Shown here in pieces: positions 31,705-41,336 of a stretch of DNA of 64,000 bases. Each line of letters opens with the position of its first letter. Position 1 is the stretch's first letter. The DNA comes from Streptomyces sp. DG1A-41 (lineage in GTDB: Bacteria; Actinomycetota; Actinomycetes; Streptomycetales; Streptomycetaceae), in the NCBI RefSeq assembly GCF_037055355.1, contig NZ_CP146350.1, forward strand, positions 4,797,001 to 4,861,000. Direction: 5' to 3'. A program made the translations under genes and the position numbers. The notes beneath the pieces were generated by a model. It had not been told where the DNA came from. It did no database searches and saw nothing but the letters and a program-made list of their open reading frames with translations.

Positions 31705-34403
31705 ATGACTGCACCTCTCGACGGCCCCAGATTCCCGAACGACCAGGCCACCGACTTCGTGCGGGAGTTCCAGGCCACTGTGGCACCCAGGTACGAGAAC
31801 CGCGCGAAGCTGGAGACGAGTCCGCCGTTGTTCATCCTGCGCGTGCCGCAGGCGTCGTACCAGAGCGGCGTGAACCGCGTCGTGGCCGCCTTCACCGGGG
31901 CGCTCAGCCAGCGCGTGCCTTACGCCCATCTGCCCGCCGGAACCAGGGAGGACTTCAGCCCCGTCAGGGCGGACCCCGACTCCCATCTGCTCGCCGTGGA
32001 TGCTGGGAGACAGCTGTTCCGCAGTGCTCCGGAGCACATGACGCCCGACCGCTTCCCGCAGTTCGACGTCATGTGCGGCCTCGTCGAGTACGTCAGGTCG
32101 AACCCGGGCAAGTGGGCCACCACCGATGACATGGAAGCGGCACTGCGGAGAGACGCCGGTGAGCGACGGGCCCAGCGGGGCGGTCTGTTGGCGTTCACCA
32201 GGATGCAGGGCCCGGAGGACGGGGGCGGGATCGCCGGCTTCCTGGCGAGGCTCAGCTGGCTGTCGTTCGTCCAGTTGCTGCCCCGGTGGCTCTGGGCCCG
32301 CCGTATCTCCCGCACGGTCGTGCGGAGCTGGCTCGGCGCCGAGCGGGTGGCGCAGGGCAGCAGGAACCTGTTCCGGGTGATGGACCAGGTGGCCGCAGTG
32401 CGTTCCGTGCAGCTCATGGACGACCCGGCCGACGAGGAGGCGCTGCAGGAGTTCGACTGGCTCGTCCTGCGGGCCCTCATGGAGGACCTGCGCAGGCCCG
32501 GGATCGGCCGGATCCTGCCCGGTAGGCGCCGCCGGACCTGCCGCCCGGTCCTGTTCGTGAAGATCCCCCCGGAGGGCGAGCCCGGCGCCCGCGCCGCGGA
32601 GCGCTTTCTGCGCTCTCTGTATCGGGTCCAGGGCACAGTCAAGCCGCCGGGCCCGCTCGTCATCGCCGTGGGCCTGCCCTCCGACAGCCTGCTGGAGGAG
32701 CTGGGCAATCCGTCCGAGAGCACGTTTCCGGATGCGAGCGTGCGGCTCGCCGACCATGCCTCCGCGGGCACGCCGCCGGTCCTCGTCGACATCTCGGAAC
32801 GGGCCCTCGCGGCGCGCGGGGTACCCGTCCCGCACGTAACGACGCGGACGTTCAGGTTCAGCCGGTATGTCCCCTTGTCGATCGCGAGCGGGGTGACCGC
32901 CTTGGCCCTGCTCGCGGTCGCGCTGCTGCTCCCGCCCCTCTTCTCCGCTCCCCAGGACTGCCTCGGCGGCACCGGGTCGGTGGCGGAGTCCGCCCCAGCG
33001 GAGCCGATAAGGGTAGATACCGCCGGCTGGTACGAGGCGGCCGTGAAGACCATCGAAGAGCAGAACAAGCGGGTCGCGCGGTACGCCGATCAGGGCCGGA
33101 CCGTACGGACCGTCGTCGCCTTCGTGTCCGACCCGCCGAAGACCGACGACGAGACGCGTTTCGACGGGACGATCCCGGAGCTGCGCGGCATCGCGATGTG
33201 GCAGGAAAAGCTGAACAAAGAGGCGGCCGCAGACGACTCCCTGATACCCCTGCACGTGGACGTACGCCAGGCCGGGGTCGCCTTCCGCGACGCCGAGAGC
33301 GAGGCGAAGAAGCTCGTCGCGGAGCTGGAGGGCGAGGAGAGCGTCCCGACGCGCGAGCGGGTCGTCGGCGTCCTCGCCTTCGCGCAGAGCCGGAACGAGA
33401 CCCGGGCCGCCCTCCGGGTACTCGGCGAGGCGGGCATCCCCACGATCGGCACCACCGCGACCGCCGACGAGATGCTCTCCGGCCCCGCCACCCGGACCTA
33501 CTGGCCGTCCACGCCGTTCAACTCGCGCGAGGCCAGGATCGAGGCGGACTTCGCATACACGGAGAACATCGTGGCCGAGCCCGGTGCCGAGGACGTCTGC
33601 ACCCCGGCCCGGCACGCGATCGTGATCGAGAGCTCCGTGGACCTGTACAGCCACAGCCTCGCCGGCCAGTTCGTCAGCGCGTTCAAGGGCACGCACGATG
33701 TGTTCGACTTCAATCAGGAGGGTGTCTTCGGCCCCGATCCGCTGAGCGGCGCCATCAGCCAGCCCGATGCCGGCGGCTGGCGCGGGCGCTGTGCGACATG
33801 ATCGAGGACAAGCCGGACTCGGTCGTGTACTGGTCGGCTCGGGCCAAGGACTTCACCGCGCTCATCAACTCCATGGACACCGCGGGGACGTGCACCGCGC
33901 GCGACCTGACCGTGCTCGGCGGCAATGAGCTGACCAACGTGGCGCAGACCGGGGCCTTCGCCAACAAGGACTGGCTGCGCCTGTACTACTCCGCGCACCG
34001 GCTGCCCGGCGACGCTCCGGGTGCGAGCGACAGGACCCGACAGTTCGTCGCCGAGTACGACGCCTATGTGAAGGCCACCACCGAGGGCACGGACCCTTGG
34101 CGGCAGGACGGGCACTCGGCGGTCTCGTACGATGCCTTCCACGTCCTGTCGCAGGCGGTGCGCGAGGCCGGACTGCACGACCCGGACATCGACCGAAAGT
34201 CCGTCCTGCTGGTCCTCGGTAGCGGCATCGCCTTCGACGGAGCGACGGGATACGTCTCCTACGACGGCGCCAACGCCCCGCCCCACGACAAGACCCTCGT
34301 CCTGCTGCGCCAGTCGGGGAACCACCCGGAGGCCGTCCTCAGCTGCGGCGCCTACCGCCAGGACGAGTCGAGCGAGGTTCAGGGACCGCCCTGCGCGGGC
34401 TGA
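31705..34403 (+). pseudogene. Membrane-anchored periplasmic-binding-protein-like receptor, frameshifted
   Basis: ATG 31705 has GGGGGAG 6 bases upstream. The first frame runs to a stop at 33801. Similarity then continues in the next frame (ALCDMIEDKPDSVVYWSARAKDF onward) to 34403. Adding one G after the TGG near 33788 restores a continuous 899-residue protein. Residues 1-385 form a cytoplasmic region of unknown fold (RPVLFVKIPPEGEPG, LVIAVGLPSDSLLEEL). A single membrane helix lies at about 388-412. The outer 480 residues resemble branched-chain amino-acid/receptor-type ligand-binding proteins (VVGVLAFAQSRNETRAALRVL, GIPTIGTTATAD, YDAFHVLSQAVREAG). It may be a receptor rather than part of an importer, as no permease is adjacent. 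Whether the frameshift is real or a sequencing error is open. Confidence 0.7.
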
Positions 34404-34680
34404 TCAGCCGTTTCTCGGTGTGCTCACGCATCTCGCCCCATCGTCGCGGAGTTCCGTCGGCCAGGTGGGTGCGGCGCCGGGCAGGCACCTGCAGGAGGAA
34501 GGAGCGTCCGGCGGCCACCGAGGTGGGGGCGGTCAAGTGCGCGTCGGCTGGTGTGATTCGCGCATTGCCGGAGACGCGTGATTGCCGATGAGTGCGTGCG
34601 CCGGCCTGCCGCTGTCATTCGACGTCGTCTTCTCAGGCGCGGGCGAGGCCGTCCGCCCAGCCTGGCTCGGGCGCCGCGGA

Positions 34681-35406
34681 TCACGCGTCGGATCCGGGCG
34701 TGTTCGCTCCGCGCCCGCGACGGCGGAGCAGGAGCAGACCTCCGAGGAGGGCCGAGGCCCCGGCGGCGGACCAGGCCAGGACGCCGTCCGCCCCGGTGGC
34801 GGCCAGATCGTGGGGGGGTGCCGTCCTGCGGGCGGGTCCCGCCGCCTGCCACGTTGCCCGAGGCGTCGTCCGCCGTCTTGGTGCCGCGCGCGGCGCCCGG
34901 CGCGGGCGCGCCGACGTCCTCCGGGTCCCGGGTGTAGGTCAGCGTGCCGTAGCCGAGGTGGTCGTAGGTGGCCGACCAGGAGTTGAGGATGTCCCGCGCC
35001 TTGTCCCCGTGCCCGGCGTCCCCGGTGATCTCCCAGCGCAGGGCGTTCTGGCAGGCCGCGGCCGCGTCCCGGAACAGCAGGTGAGGTTCGCGCCCTCGCC
35101 GCCGCGGATGACGGTCGCGACGGGCCGTGGCTGGTAGTCGGTCGCCGAGTCCCGGCTGCTCAGCAGCCGCTTCCAGCCGTCCGTCCAGGGCTGCGCACCC
35201 GCCTTGACCTTCTCGGCCATCCGGTCGAAGTCGGCCTGCGTGTGCAGCAGCGCCGGGTGGGCGAATCCGCCCTTCGGAGCCGTCGGCACGGCTGAGGCGG
35301 TCCCCGTGGCCGCCCCGATCGCACCGGCGCCGGCACCGGCCGGGCCGGCGAGCTTCAGCATTCCGCGACGGCTGAGCGAACGGCCTGTGGTGGCCTGCTC
35401 CAGCAA
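34681..35406 (-). pseudogene. Alginate-lyase-like secreted protein remnant with sortase signal
   Basis: The minus strand starts with a twin-arginine signal (SLSRRGMLKLAGPAGAGAG) and HPALLHTQADFDRMAEKVKAGAQPWTDGWKRLL split over two helices, as in alginate-lyase-fold proteins. A missing C near 35083 shifts the frame; LLFRDAAAACQNALRWEITGD and ARDILNSWSAT continue. The text then jumps to YDHLGYGTLTYTRD, the family's C-terminal end, so some 200 residues with the catalytic core are deleted. After a linker, an extra C in a run of seven near 34812 shifts the frame again before DLAATGADGVLAW, a hydrophobic helix and RRRGRG. That is a class E sortase signal of LAXTG type. The ancestral protein was evidently wall-anchored. 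Confidence 0.68.
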
Positions 35407-35622
35407 CTGTCTCCTGGTCTTCTCCGGTCCTGTACCAAGGAGACGCGCGCCGCACCGGCGCACAACAACAACTGTCCGGCGGCCCGGTGGGCGAGCGGTG
35501 TCGTGTGTGCGGGCGCGTTCGCCGAGCCCTGCGGACGGCGACTCGCCCCCGTACAAGGGGCCGTACCGGAGGAATCCGATACGGCCCCCGACGAACGCAC
35601 AGGGCCGGCAGGCTTGGAGCAC

Positions 35623-38598
35623 CTACCGGGCGGCGGCGCCGTCCTTGCGCACCAGCCGGCCGTGGGCCTCTTCGAGCCTGTCCGTGATCTGCTCGACGCC
35701 GATGGCGTCCAAGCCCTTCTGCCGTCCCGCCACGGCGGCCTTCGCCGCCGACGACGCGGAGGCGAACAGGGCCCAGGAGTCGGCCGTGTAGTCCGCCTGC
35801 GCCGGACGTCCGATGTTCTCCAGGGCATGCCGGATCGGTGTCGTGTCCACAGTGCCGTCCACGTCCCCGGAGATGGCGTTGAACGCGTCGAGGACGATCT
35901 TTCCGGACTTGAGGACGAACCTCGCCGTGTGCGCGTCGTCGGGCAGACCGCGGAGCGCGTACGTCGCGAGGCGCTTGTCGGTCGCGGCCGTCTTCGCGTC
36001 CCGTGCGATCGGCTTTCCGTCAACGTAGACGTCGAGGACGGCGCTGCCGTCGTTGCCGCCGATGACGTCGATGCCCGTGCCGGTGAACGGGACGGTGAAC
36101 GACGCGCCGGCGGTCGTGCCGGTCGAGGTCGACCGGTACCAGTCCATCGCGTCACCGAAGGAGGCTTTCCGGCTCCACGCGCCGGCGTAGGTGACCGAGC
36201 TGTCCATGTTGTCGAGCTGTGCGCGGGCGTAGGGCGTGTACCCGTCGATCTTCTCGACCTTCAGGTTGTCGAACGACGTCTTGTGGAAGTCGCTTCCGAG
36301 CTTGACGCGGCCCTCGGTCTGCGGAGTCGGGTCCTGGTACGTGGACACGGCCTTGCCGTCGATGTACGTCGTGATCGTCGCGCCCTTCGCCTCGATGGCG
36401 AGGCGGTAGCCGTCGGATGCCGCGACCGTTCCCGACTTGACGGCCCTGCCGTATTCGTAGAACGTCCAGGCACCGGTCGGTGTGATGCGCACGTTGTAGG
36501 CGGCGTCGCTGATCGCCATGCCCTTCTGCTGACGGACGCCCAGGGCGGCGAGTCCGCCGTCCGGGTCAGGGAACGAGACGTCGACCGTGGCCCGGTAGTT
36601 CTCCCAGCGGAAGTCGCCGACCGTCGTGTTCGGGGTGTGGCGGTTCCAGGCGCCGGTGTCCTTCATGGTCTGGTCCATGTACTGGTACAGGACGTTGTTG
36701 CCGCTCGCGTCCTCACCGACCTCCCAGGCGCCGGTCTGGTCGACCATGAAGCGTGGCTGATTGCCGCGCGACCTCAGGTAGGGCTGGGACGTCTTGTGCG
36801 CACCGTTGCCGGTGCCGACCTCGACCCTGCCCTCCTCCTCGTACCCGAAGTCGTCGGCGTACAGGACGTTGTCGCGGGTGCTGTGCTTGGTGCCGGTCGC
36901 GTCGGTGTCCAGCACCGTGCGGTCCCAGGACTCGGGCAGGCGTTGCTTCGTCGCCTTGTCGTGGCTCTTGTCGAGCGTCGTCAAGGTCACGATCGACCTC
37001 GGCTTGACCGTGTAGGTGTAGTACCCGGCGCCGCCGGGCCGGATCTCGTCGACGAGGTGCTTGAAGTTCGCGTCGTAGGGCCTGCCCGCGTCCGGTGCGC
37101 GGGTTTCCCAGATCTCCATGGTCGGGTCGGAACCGAGTCGCATGTTCTCGGCTTTGATCCGGTAGGTCTTGGGCTGGTCGCTGTCGTTGACGACGATCGT
37201 GGAGAAGTCCTTCTTACGGGGGTCCGCGAGCGTCATGTAGCTCGGGGCCCCGTTCGAACCGTCGACGTTCTCGGTGCCGCTCACCCCGCTGTAACTGGCC
37301 TCCGGCAGGGTGCGCCAGATGCCCGCCGTGTTCGTGTCGTTCTCCCAGCCGGTCTTGGCGAACTGGGTGAAGTGCTGCATCACGTAGATGGCCGCGTCGT
37401 AGTGGAGGTGGCCCGACCACGGGTCACGCGCGCTGACGAGTTCCTTGTGGCTGTACTGCGCGCCTTCGTAGAAGGAGCCGATCGCCGGCTGGAAGACGTA
37501 GTGCGTCCGCTTCGAGTTGGCGTAGCCCTTGACGGAGCGGTTCGCGAGATCGAGGGCGCTCTGGACGCCGCCGATACCGGTGCTCGTTCCGTTCGGGCCC
37601 TCGGTGTTGTTGACGCGGTAGTCGGTGTAGCCGAAGGAGCCGACTCCCTCGCTGTACCAGACTTCCTTGTCCTCGCCGTACTTGTTCTCACCGGTCGCCA
37701 GCCTGGTGTACGGCAGATTGGTGTCGCTGCCGGCGGGCCCGTCGTGCCGGTCATCGGTGTGGTAGTGGTAGCCGACCGCGTCGACCATGCCGAAGAGTTC
37801 CGCGTCGCTGAGCATCGACGGCCCGATATTGAGGGTGGTGTTCTCGTCAGCGGCGATGATCTTTATGCTGTGGTAGGCCTTCTCGGCCCGCTCCCGCTTT
37901 TTCGCCGGGATGCCGTAGCGGGGGTCAGCGAAGTCCGTGTCGGCCAGAATCGCCTTCTTGTACCACTTGATGAAGGCCTCGTCCGGATCCCGCGTCTCGT
38001 TCGTGTCCGGGTTCACGTAGTCGACCATGTACCCGTATTTCTCGTAGGCGTCGAGAATCGTCTCCTTGTACCACTTGTACATCTCGTCGGAGCCGGTGCC
38101 CTTGCTCCATTCGTTCTGAACCCATCGGGGCATGACCCAGCGGAGAATCGAGACCTTGAGCTTCGGGTTGACCGTCTTGGCGTCCGCTGCCAGTTGGAAG
38201 CCCGGGGAGCGCGACGCGTCGGCGAGTTCGTCCGCTGTGCGCATGGTCGCGGGATCGGAACCGGTCGACGTGTTCGTGTCCGAACCCATCTCGACCTTGA
38301 CATGGTTGATCAGGGGGTTCTTCCCACCGAACAGCACGCGGATGAGCTGCCAGTACCGGCCGGGGTGCTCCGCCTTGTAGTCCATCAGCAGGTTGCTCGT
38401 GCTGTTGCAGCTGAGCACGCCGAGGCCCTTGTAGGTCAAACCGTTCACGTTGTCGGCGCGAACGTCGTCCCCGTTGACCACGACCTCCACGGGATCGTCC
38501 GCGGTGTGGGCGGCGGGGGCGGTGATCACTCCGGCCGCGAGTGCCATGGTGGTTGCCGCGGCAAGCGACATCCAGCCGAGTCTTCGCTGTGAGCCCAT
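35623..38598 (-). CDS. Secreted GH59-like glycoside hydrolase
   Basis: A 991-residue exported enzyme resembling glycoside hydrolase family 59 (galactocerebrosidase-type beta-galactosidases). The signal peptide is residues 1-33, and AAGG-type AAGGAG precedes ATG 38598. The TIM barrel (about 45-370) includes YKGLGVLSCNSTSNLLMDYK, RVLFGGKNPLINHVKVEMG and LKVSILRWVMPRWVQ. Likely catalytic acids are Glu in IIAADENTT (acid/base) and Glu in VWYSEGVGSFG (nucleophile). A beta-sandwich follows (about 400-530), then a concanavalin-like domain (about 540-770) with WENYRATVDVSF and GYRLAIEAKG, and a carbohydrate-binding-like domain (about 780-910). It probably acts on plant or animal beta-galactosides. 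No sugar transporter is adjacent. The exact substrate is not readable. Confidence 0.85.
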   Translation of the reverse strand: MGSQRRLGWMSLAAATTMALAAGVITAPAAHTADDPVEVVVNGDDVRADNVNGLTYKGLGVLSCNSTSNLLMDYKAEHPGRYWQLIRVLFGGKNPLINHVKVEMGSDTNTSTGSDPATMRTADELADASRSPGFQLAADAKTVNPKLKVSILRWVMPRWVQNEWSKGTGSDEMYKWYKETILDAYEKYGYMVDYVNPDTNETRDPDEAFIKWYKKAILADTDFADPRYGIPAKKRERAEKAYHSIKIIAADENTTLNIGPSMLSDAELFGMVDAVGYHYHTDDRHDGPAGSDTNLPYTRLATGENKYGEDKEVWYSEGVGSFGYTDYRVNNTEGPNGTSTGIGGVQSALDLANRSVKGYANSKRTHYVFQPAIGSFYEGAQYSHKELVSARDPWSGHLHYDAAIYVMQHFTQFAKTGWENDTNTAGIWRTLPEASYSGVSGTENVDGSNGAPSYMTLADPRKKDFSTIVVNDSDQPKTYRIKAENMRLGSDPTMEIWETRAPDAGRPYDANFKHLVDEIRPGGAGYYTYTVKPRSIVTLTTLDKSHDKATKQRLPESWDRTVLDTDATGTKHSTRDNVLYADDFGYEEEGRVEVGTGNGAHKTSQPYLRSRGNQPRFMVDQTGAWEVGEDASGNNVLYQYMDQTMKDTGAWNRHTPNTTVGDFRWENYRATVDVSFPDPDGGLAALGVRQQKGMAISDAAYNVRITPTGAWTFYEYGRAVKSGTVAASDGYRLAIEAKGATITTYIDGKAVSTYQDPTPQTEGRVKLGSDFHKTSFDNLKVEKIDGYTPYARAQLDNMDSSVTYAGAWSRKASFGDAMDWYRSTSTGTTAGASFTVPFTGTGIDVIGGNDGSAVLDVYVDGKPIARDAKTAATDKRLATYALRGLPDDAHTARFVLKSGKIVLDAFNAISGDVDGTVDTTPIRHALENIGRPAQADYTADSWALFASASSAAKAAVAGRQKGLDAIGVEQITDRLEEAHGRLVRKDGAAAR

Positions 38599-39393
38599 TT
38601 CGCTTCGACTCCTTGTTCTCGTAGGGCGTACCGACGCCAGACGTTCGAGATTCCGAAAGGTGTCCGCGATTCCGGGAGGACCGTAGGTGGTAAGCGATTT
38701 CTACGTCAATCCCTGTTGCACGTCATGCCTCCCCTGGGCGTCCTCACCGGCTGGAAAACGCCTGGATGTCGCGCCAGGGGTACAAGGTCCAGCCGGGCAG
38801 GGCTCGGTGCTCGTCGCACTTCGTCACTACGGACGGGAATTGGCCCGGCCGCGGCTTCACCCTCTCCGCGTTCGCGGCGGTACGGGGTGATCAGGCCGGT
38901 GCCCTAGTGGTGTTCGCTGGAGGCTCATGGTCTCCGGACAACAAAAACCCCATGTCCGCTCTCACGGGCACGCTGCGGGCACGGCTTCGAAGCGCGGTGG
39001 GCGGAAGCGAGTGTGAGTGGGCTCTGCGCTTGGCCCGCTGGTCCGGATGTCCAGGTCGGGCGTGCTCGTGAGTGCAAGCCCTGCCGGTGTCGGAATCGCC
39101 GGTCAGACACAACGGCGCCTTCCCGATCCGTGCCGGACAGGATCTCGACGCCAGGCTGACCCGCAGTGCCGAGGCGACGCGAGCAAGGTCGATGTGAAAC
39201 GCCTGCTGCCGTCGCGCGTTCGACGCTCATCCCTCTCGATGTCGCGAACCGTCCGGCCGCAAGTTCCTATCAAGCCGTAGGGATATCCCCACAGTTCACG
39301 ACAGTCGACCTGTGAGCGTGAACTCTCAAGTAACGTCTCCGGACACTCCGCTCCAACGGCCTCCCCACCCCCCATTTCGACGGAGACCACCCC
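38599..39393. other. Gene-free stretch upstream of the GH59-like gene
   Basis: About 795 bases without a supported gene. Close to the GH59 start is a direct repeat, CGAGATTCCG at 38648-38657 and CGCGATTCCG at 38667-38676 (9 of 10 bases, 19-base period), which could be an activator or repressor site. The remainder, to the JAMM gene start, shows only short random frames. Confidence 0.35.
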
Positions 39394-39743
39394 ATGTCCG
39401 CTGTGACGAACGCATCCGGGTCCGGTTCGCCGGACGCCCGATGCAGCTCGGCCGGCTGTTCAGCAACCGGTCGTACCATCCCCCCTCCTCCCACCGTCCT
39501 GATGGACGACGAGGCACTCGCGGACTTCCTCGCCGTGGCTGCCGCTGAGTACCAACTCATCACTCCCGAGGTTCCGTTGCCCTGTTTCGCGCTCTTGCTC
39601 GGCAGCGCGGAGGCGACGACGTACCACGTGCGGCGTGTCGCCTTCGGCCGTAATGCCCGCACCAGTGATCCGGCGGCTCTACGGGAGTTCCGCGAGACGA
39701 TCGTGCCGAAGTTCGGGCCGGCCTACGAAAACGAGCACCGCGG
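39394..39743 (+). pseudogene. JAMM/MPN-fold protein, 5' half, interrupted by a mobile element
   Basis: The first 116 codons and 2 bases of a JAB/MPN (Mov34-like) gene. ATG 39394 follows GGAG at 9-12 bases. VLMDDEALADFLAVAAAEYQ, CFALLLGSAEATTYHVRRVAFGR and EFRETIVPKFGPAYENEHRG give the first strands of the fold, including the Glu expected before the metal site. At 39743 the coding sequence stops and the inverted end of the inserted element begins. Joining base 39743 to base 47410 gives HRG-WWMDSHDLL in frame, with a total of 232 residues. The current fragment would add only SPDT before a stop inside the element. Confidence 0.8.
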
Positions 39744-39783
39744 TTCTCCAGACACTTGAAGTTGTCTCATCCGAGTGACATCG
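39744..39783 (+). repeat. Left inverted end of the element
   Basis: TTCTCCAGAC at 39744-39753, TGTCTCAT at 39763-39770 and GACATC at 39777-39782 recur in the same order in the reverse complement of the right end. The TTG start of the longest recombinase frame lies inside this end. Confidence 0.8.
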
Positions 39784-39794
39784 CGGCATCTCCC

Positions 39795-41336
39795 ATGCAC
39801 ACCTCCGACCGGCACCGAAAGACTGACGTTGCCAGAGGTGGTGACGCATGTCTGTGGGGTCACGTGCAGCTGTTCTTCACCGACCAGCGGAAGGTCTGGA
39901 AGGTCGGCCATGTCGCTGGATTGAGTCAGGCAGAGCTGTCAGCTCTGTTCGACCGGCGTCTGGTGCCTTCGGGTACGCCGATCCTGCTGGATGAAGCGAT
40001 GCGTCCGGTCGAGCCGGTGTCGTCGTGGTTCCGGTCGCTGGCGCTGGAACGCAAGGACGTCAAGACGATGCGTTCGTACGCGTACTCCGTGCTGATGCTG
40101 CTGCACTTCCTGCTGGTCCGTGAGAGGGATCTGCAGTCAGTCACGGAGACAGACCTTCGGGAGTTTCGTCTGTGGCGGCAGGACGAGGCGGAGGAGGTGG
40201 TCGGTGACGCCGCCTGGGACCGGGACTGGGCTGCCATCGAGTCTCTTTACCGGTATCTGATCCGGATCGGTGTCGGCACCCGGCAGCCCTGGCGGGCGAC
40301 ACCGCAGCGTGACAACCTCGCCAGCAGAATCCGCCCTGACCTGCGCGTACGGCACATGGAGCTTGATCAGTACCTCTACCTGAGGGACGTCGGATTTGGG
40401 GGACTGGCTCCGGACGCCGGGCTGGATGTCTCGTTCCGGGGCTGGCGGCCCCACCGAAACCGCGCCGCCTGCGAACTGGCGCTGATGACGGGGATGCGGA
40501 TCCAGGAGTGGTCCACTTTGCTCCTGCCCGAGCTCGGTCTGGTCGATGGCCAGCGGCCGGCGTTCGCGGACGTCGAGCTGAAGGCTTGCGCCAAGTTCGG
40601 ACGGCCGCGCTCGGTCTATGTCGCGCCGGACCCGATGGAACTGCTCGATCCCTACCTGCTGCTCGAACGTCCGGAGATCGTGGCGAAGGCCCAGCGCTCA
40701 CTTCGACGGCGGCACCGAGAGCTGTTCGCGATCCAGCGCCTGGAGGCCGACGGCACGAGGGTCCGCGGGGTGCTCGACGGCCTGACGATCACGCGCACGA
40801 TCAAGAACATGAAGCCGGACCTGCGACGTCTGGCGGTGCGGGAGACCGGCGACGGCCTGGATCCGCTGGCGCTCTTCATCGGTCAGGGCGGCAAAATGCT
40901 CACCTTCTCGGCTTGGGACAAGACCCGCTGGAGGGCCTGGGACCGGATGAAGGCGTGGGCCGGCAACCGGCACGCGCCGGTGCTGCCCAGGCGGTGCTGG
41001 GTCTATCACGACCTTCGGCACACCTTCGCCTTGCGGCTTTTGATCTTCCTGACGCGCGAGGCCCTGAACGACGCGGAGGATCAGGGGCTGCCGATGTCCA
41101 CGTTGCTGGACCACATGACCGGCAATCCGCTGCTGGTGGTCCAGCGCCGCCTTGGCCACGCACACCCGTCGACCACCTACCGCTACATCCGCTACCTGAA
41201 GGACCCGATGCGGGAGGTCGATGACGCCTTCCGCGAGTGGACGGCCGCCGGCGGCGCTTCCTACATCACGATCGCCCGCAGCCTGATGGACTTGGAGGAC
41301 GCCGGCCATGCCCCGACGCGGCCACTACACCCGTGA
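39795..41336 (+). CDS. Tyrosine recombinase A of the element (TnpA-like)
   Basis: A 513-residue tyrosine recombinase. The core-binding region covers about residues 70-190, and the catalytic domain 215-490. Catalytic residues: R235 in MTGMRIQEWSTL, H405 and R408 with H409 in YHDLRHTF, His of RRLGHAHPSTTYRYI, and nucleophile Y464. All are intact. It is larger than Tn554 TnpA (about 360 residues). The start is uncertain: TTG 39756 is the first in frame and lies in the terminal repeat, while ATG 39795 was used here. It overlaps the next recombinase by 29 bases. Confidence 0.88.
   Translation: MHTSDRHRKTDVARGGDACLWGHVQLFFTDQRKVWKVGHVAGLSQAELSALFDRRLVPSGTPILLDEAMRPVEPVSSWFRSLALERKDVKTMRSYAYSVLMLLHFLLVRERDLQSVTETDLREFRLWRQDEAEEVVGDAAWDRDWAAIESLYRYLIRIGVGTRQPWRATPQRDNLASRIRPDLRVRHMELDQYLYLRDVGFGGLAPDAGLDVSFRGWRPHRNRAACELALMTGMRIQEWSTLLLPELGLVDGQRPAFADVELKACAKFGRPRSVYVAPDPMELLDPYLLLERPEIVAKAQRSLRRRHRELFAIQRLEADGTRVRGVLDGLTITRTIKNMKPDLRRLAVRETGDGLDPLALFIGQGGKMLTFSAWDKTRWRAWDRMKAWAGNRHAPVLPRRCWVYHDLRHTFALRLLIFLTREALNDAEDQGLPMSTLLDHMTGNPLLVVQRRLGHAHPSTTYRYIRYLKDPMREVDDAFREWTAAGGASYITIARSLMDLEDAGHAPTRPLHP

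Noticed and set aside
38690..38706. GTAAGCGATTTCTAC as a LacI-type operator for the GH59-like gene
   Set aside because: Only the outer GTA/TAC bases are symmetric, so the palindrome is too weak.
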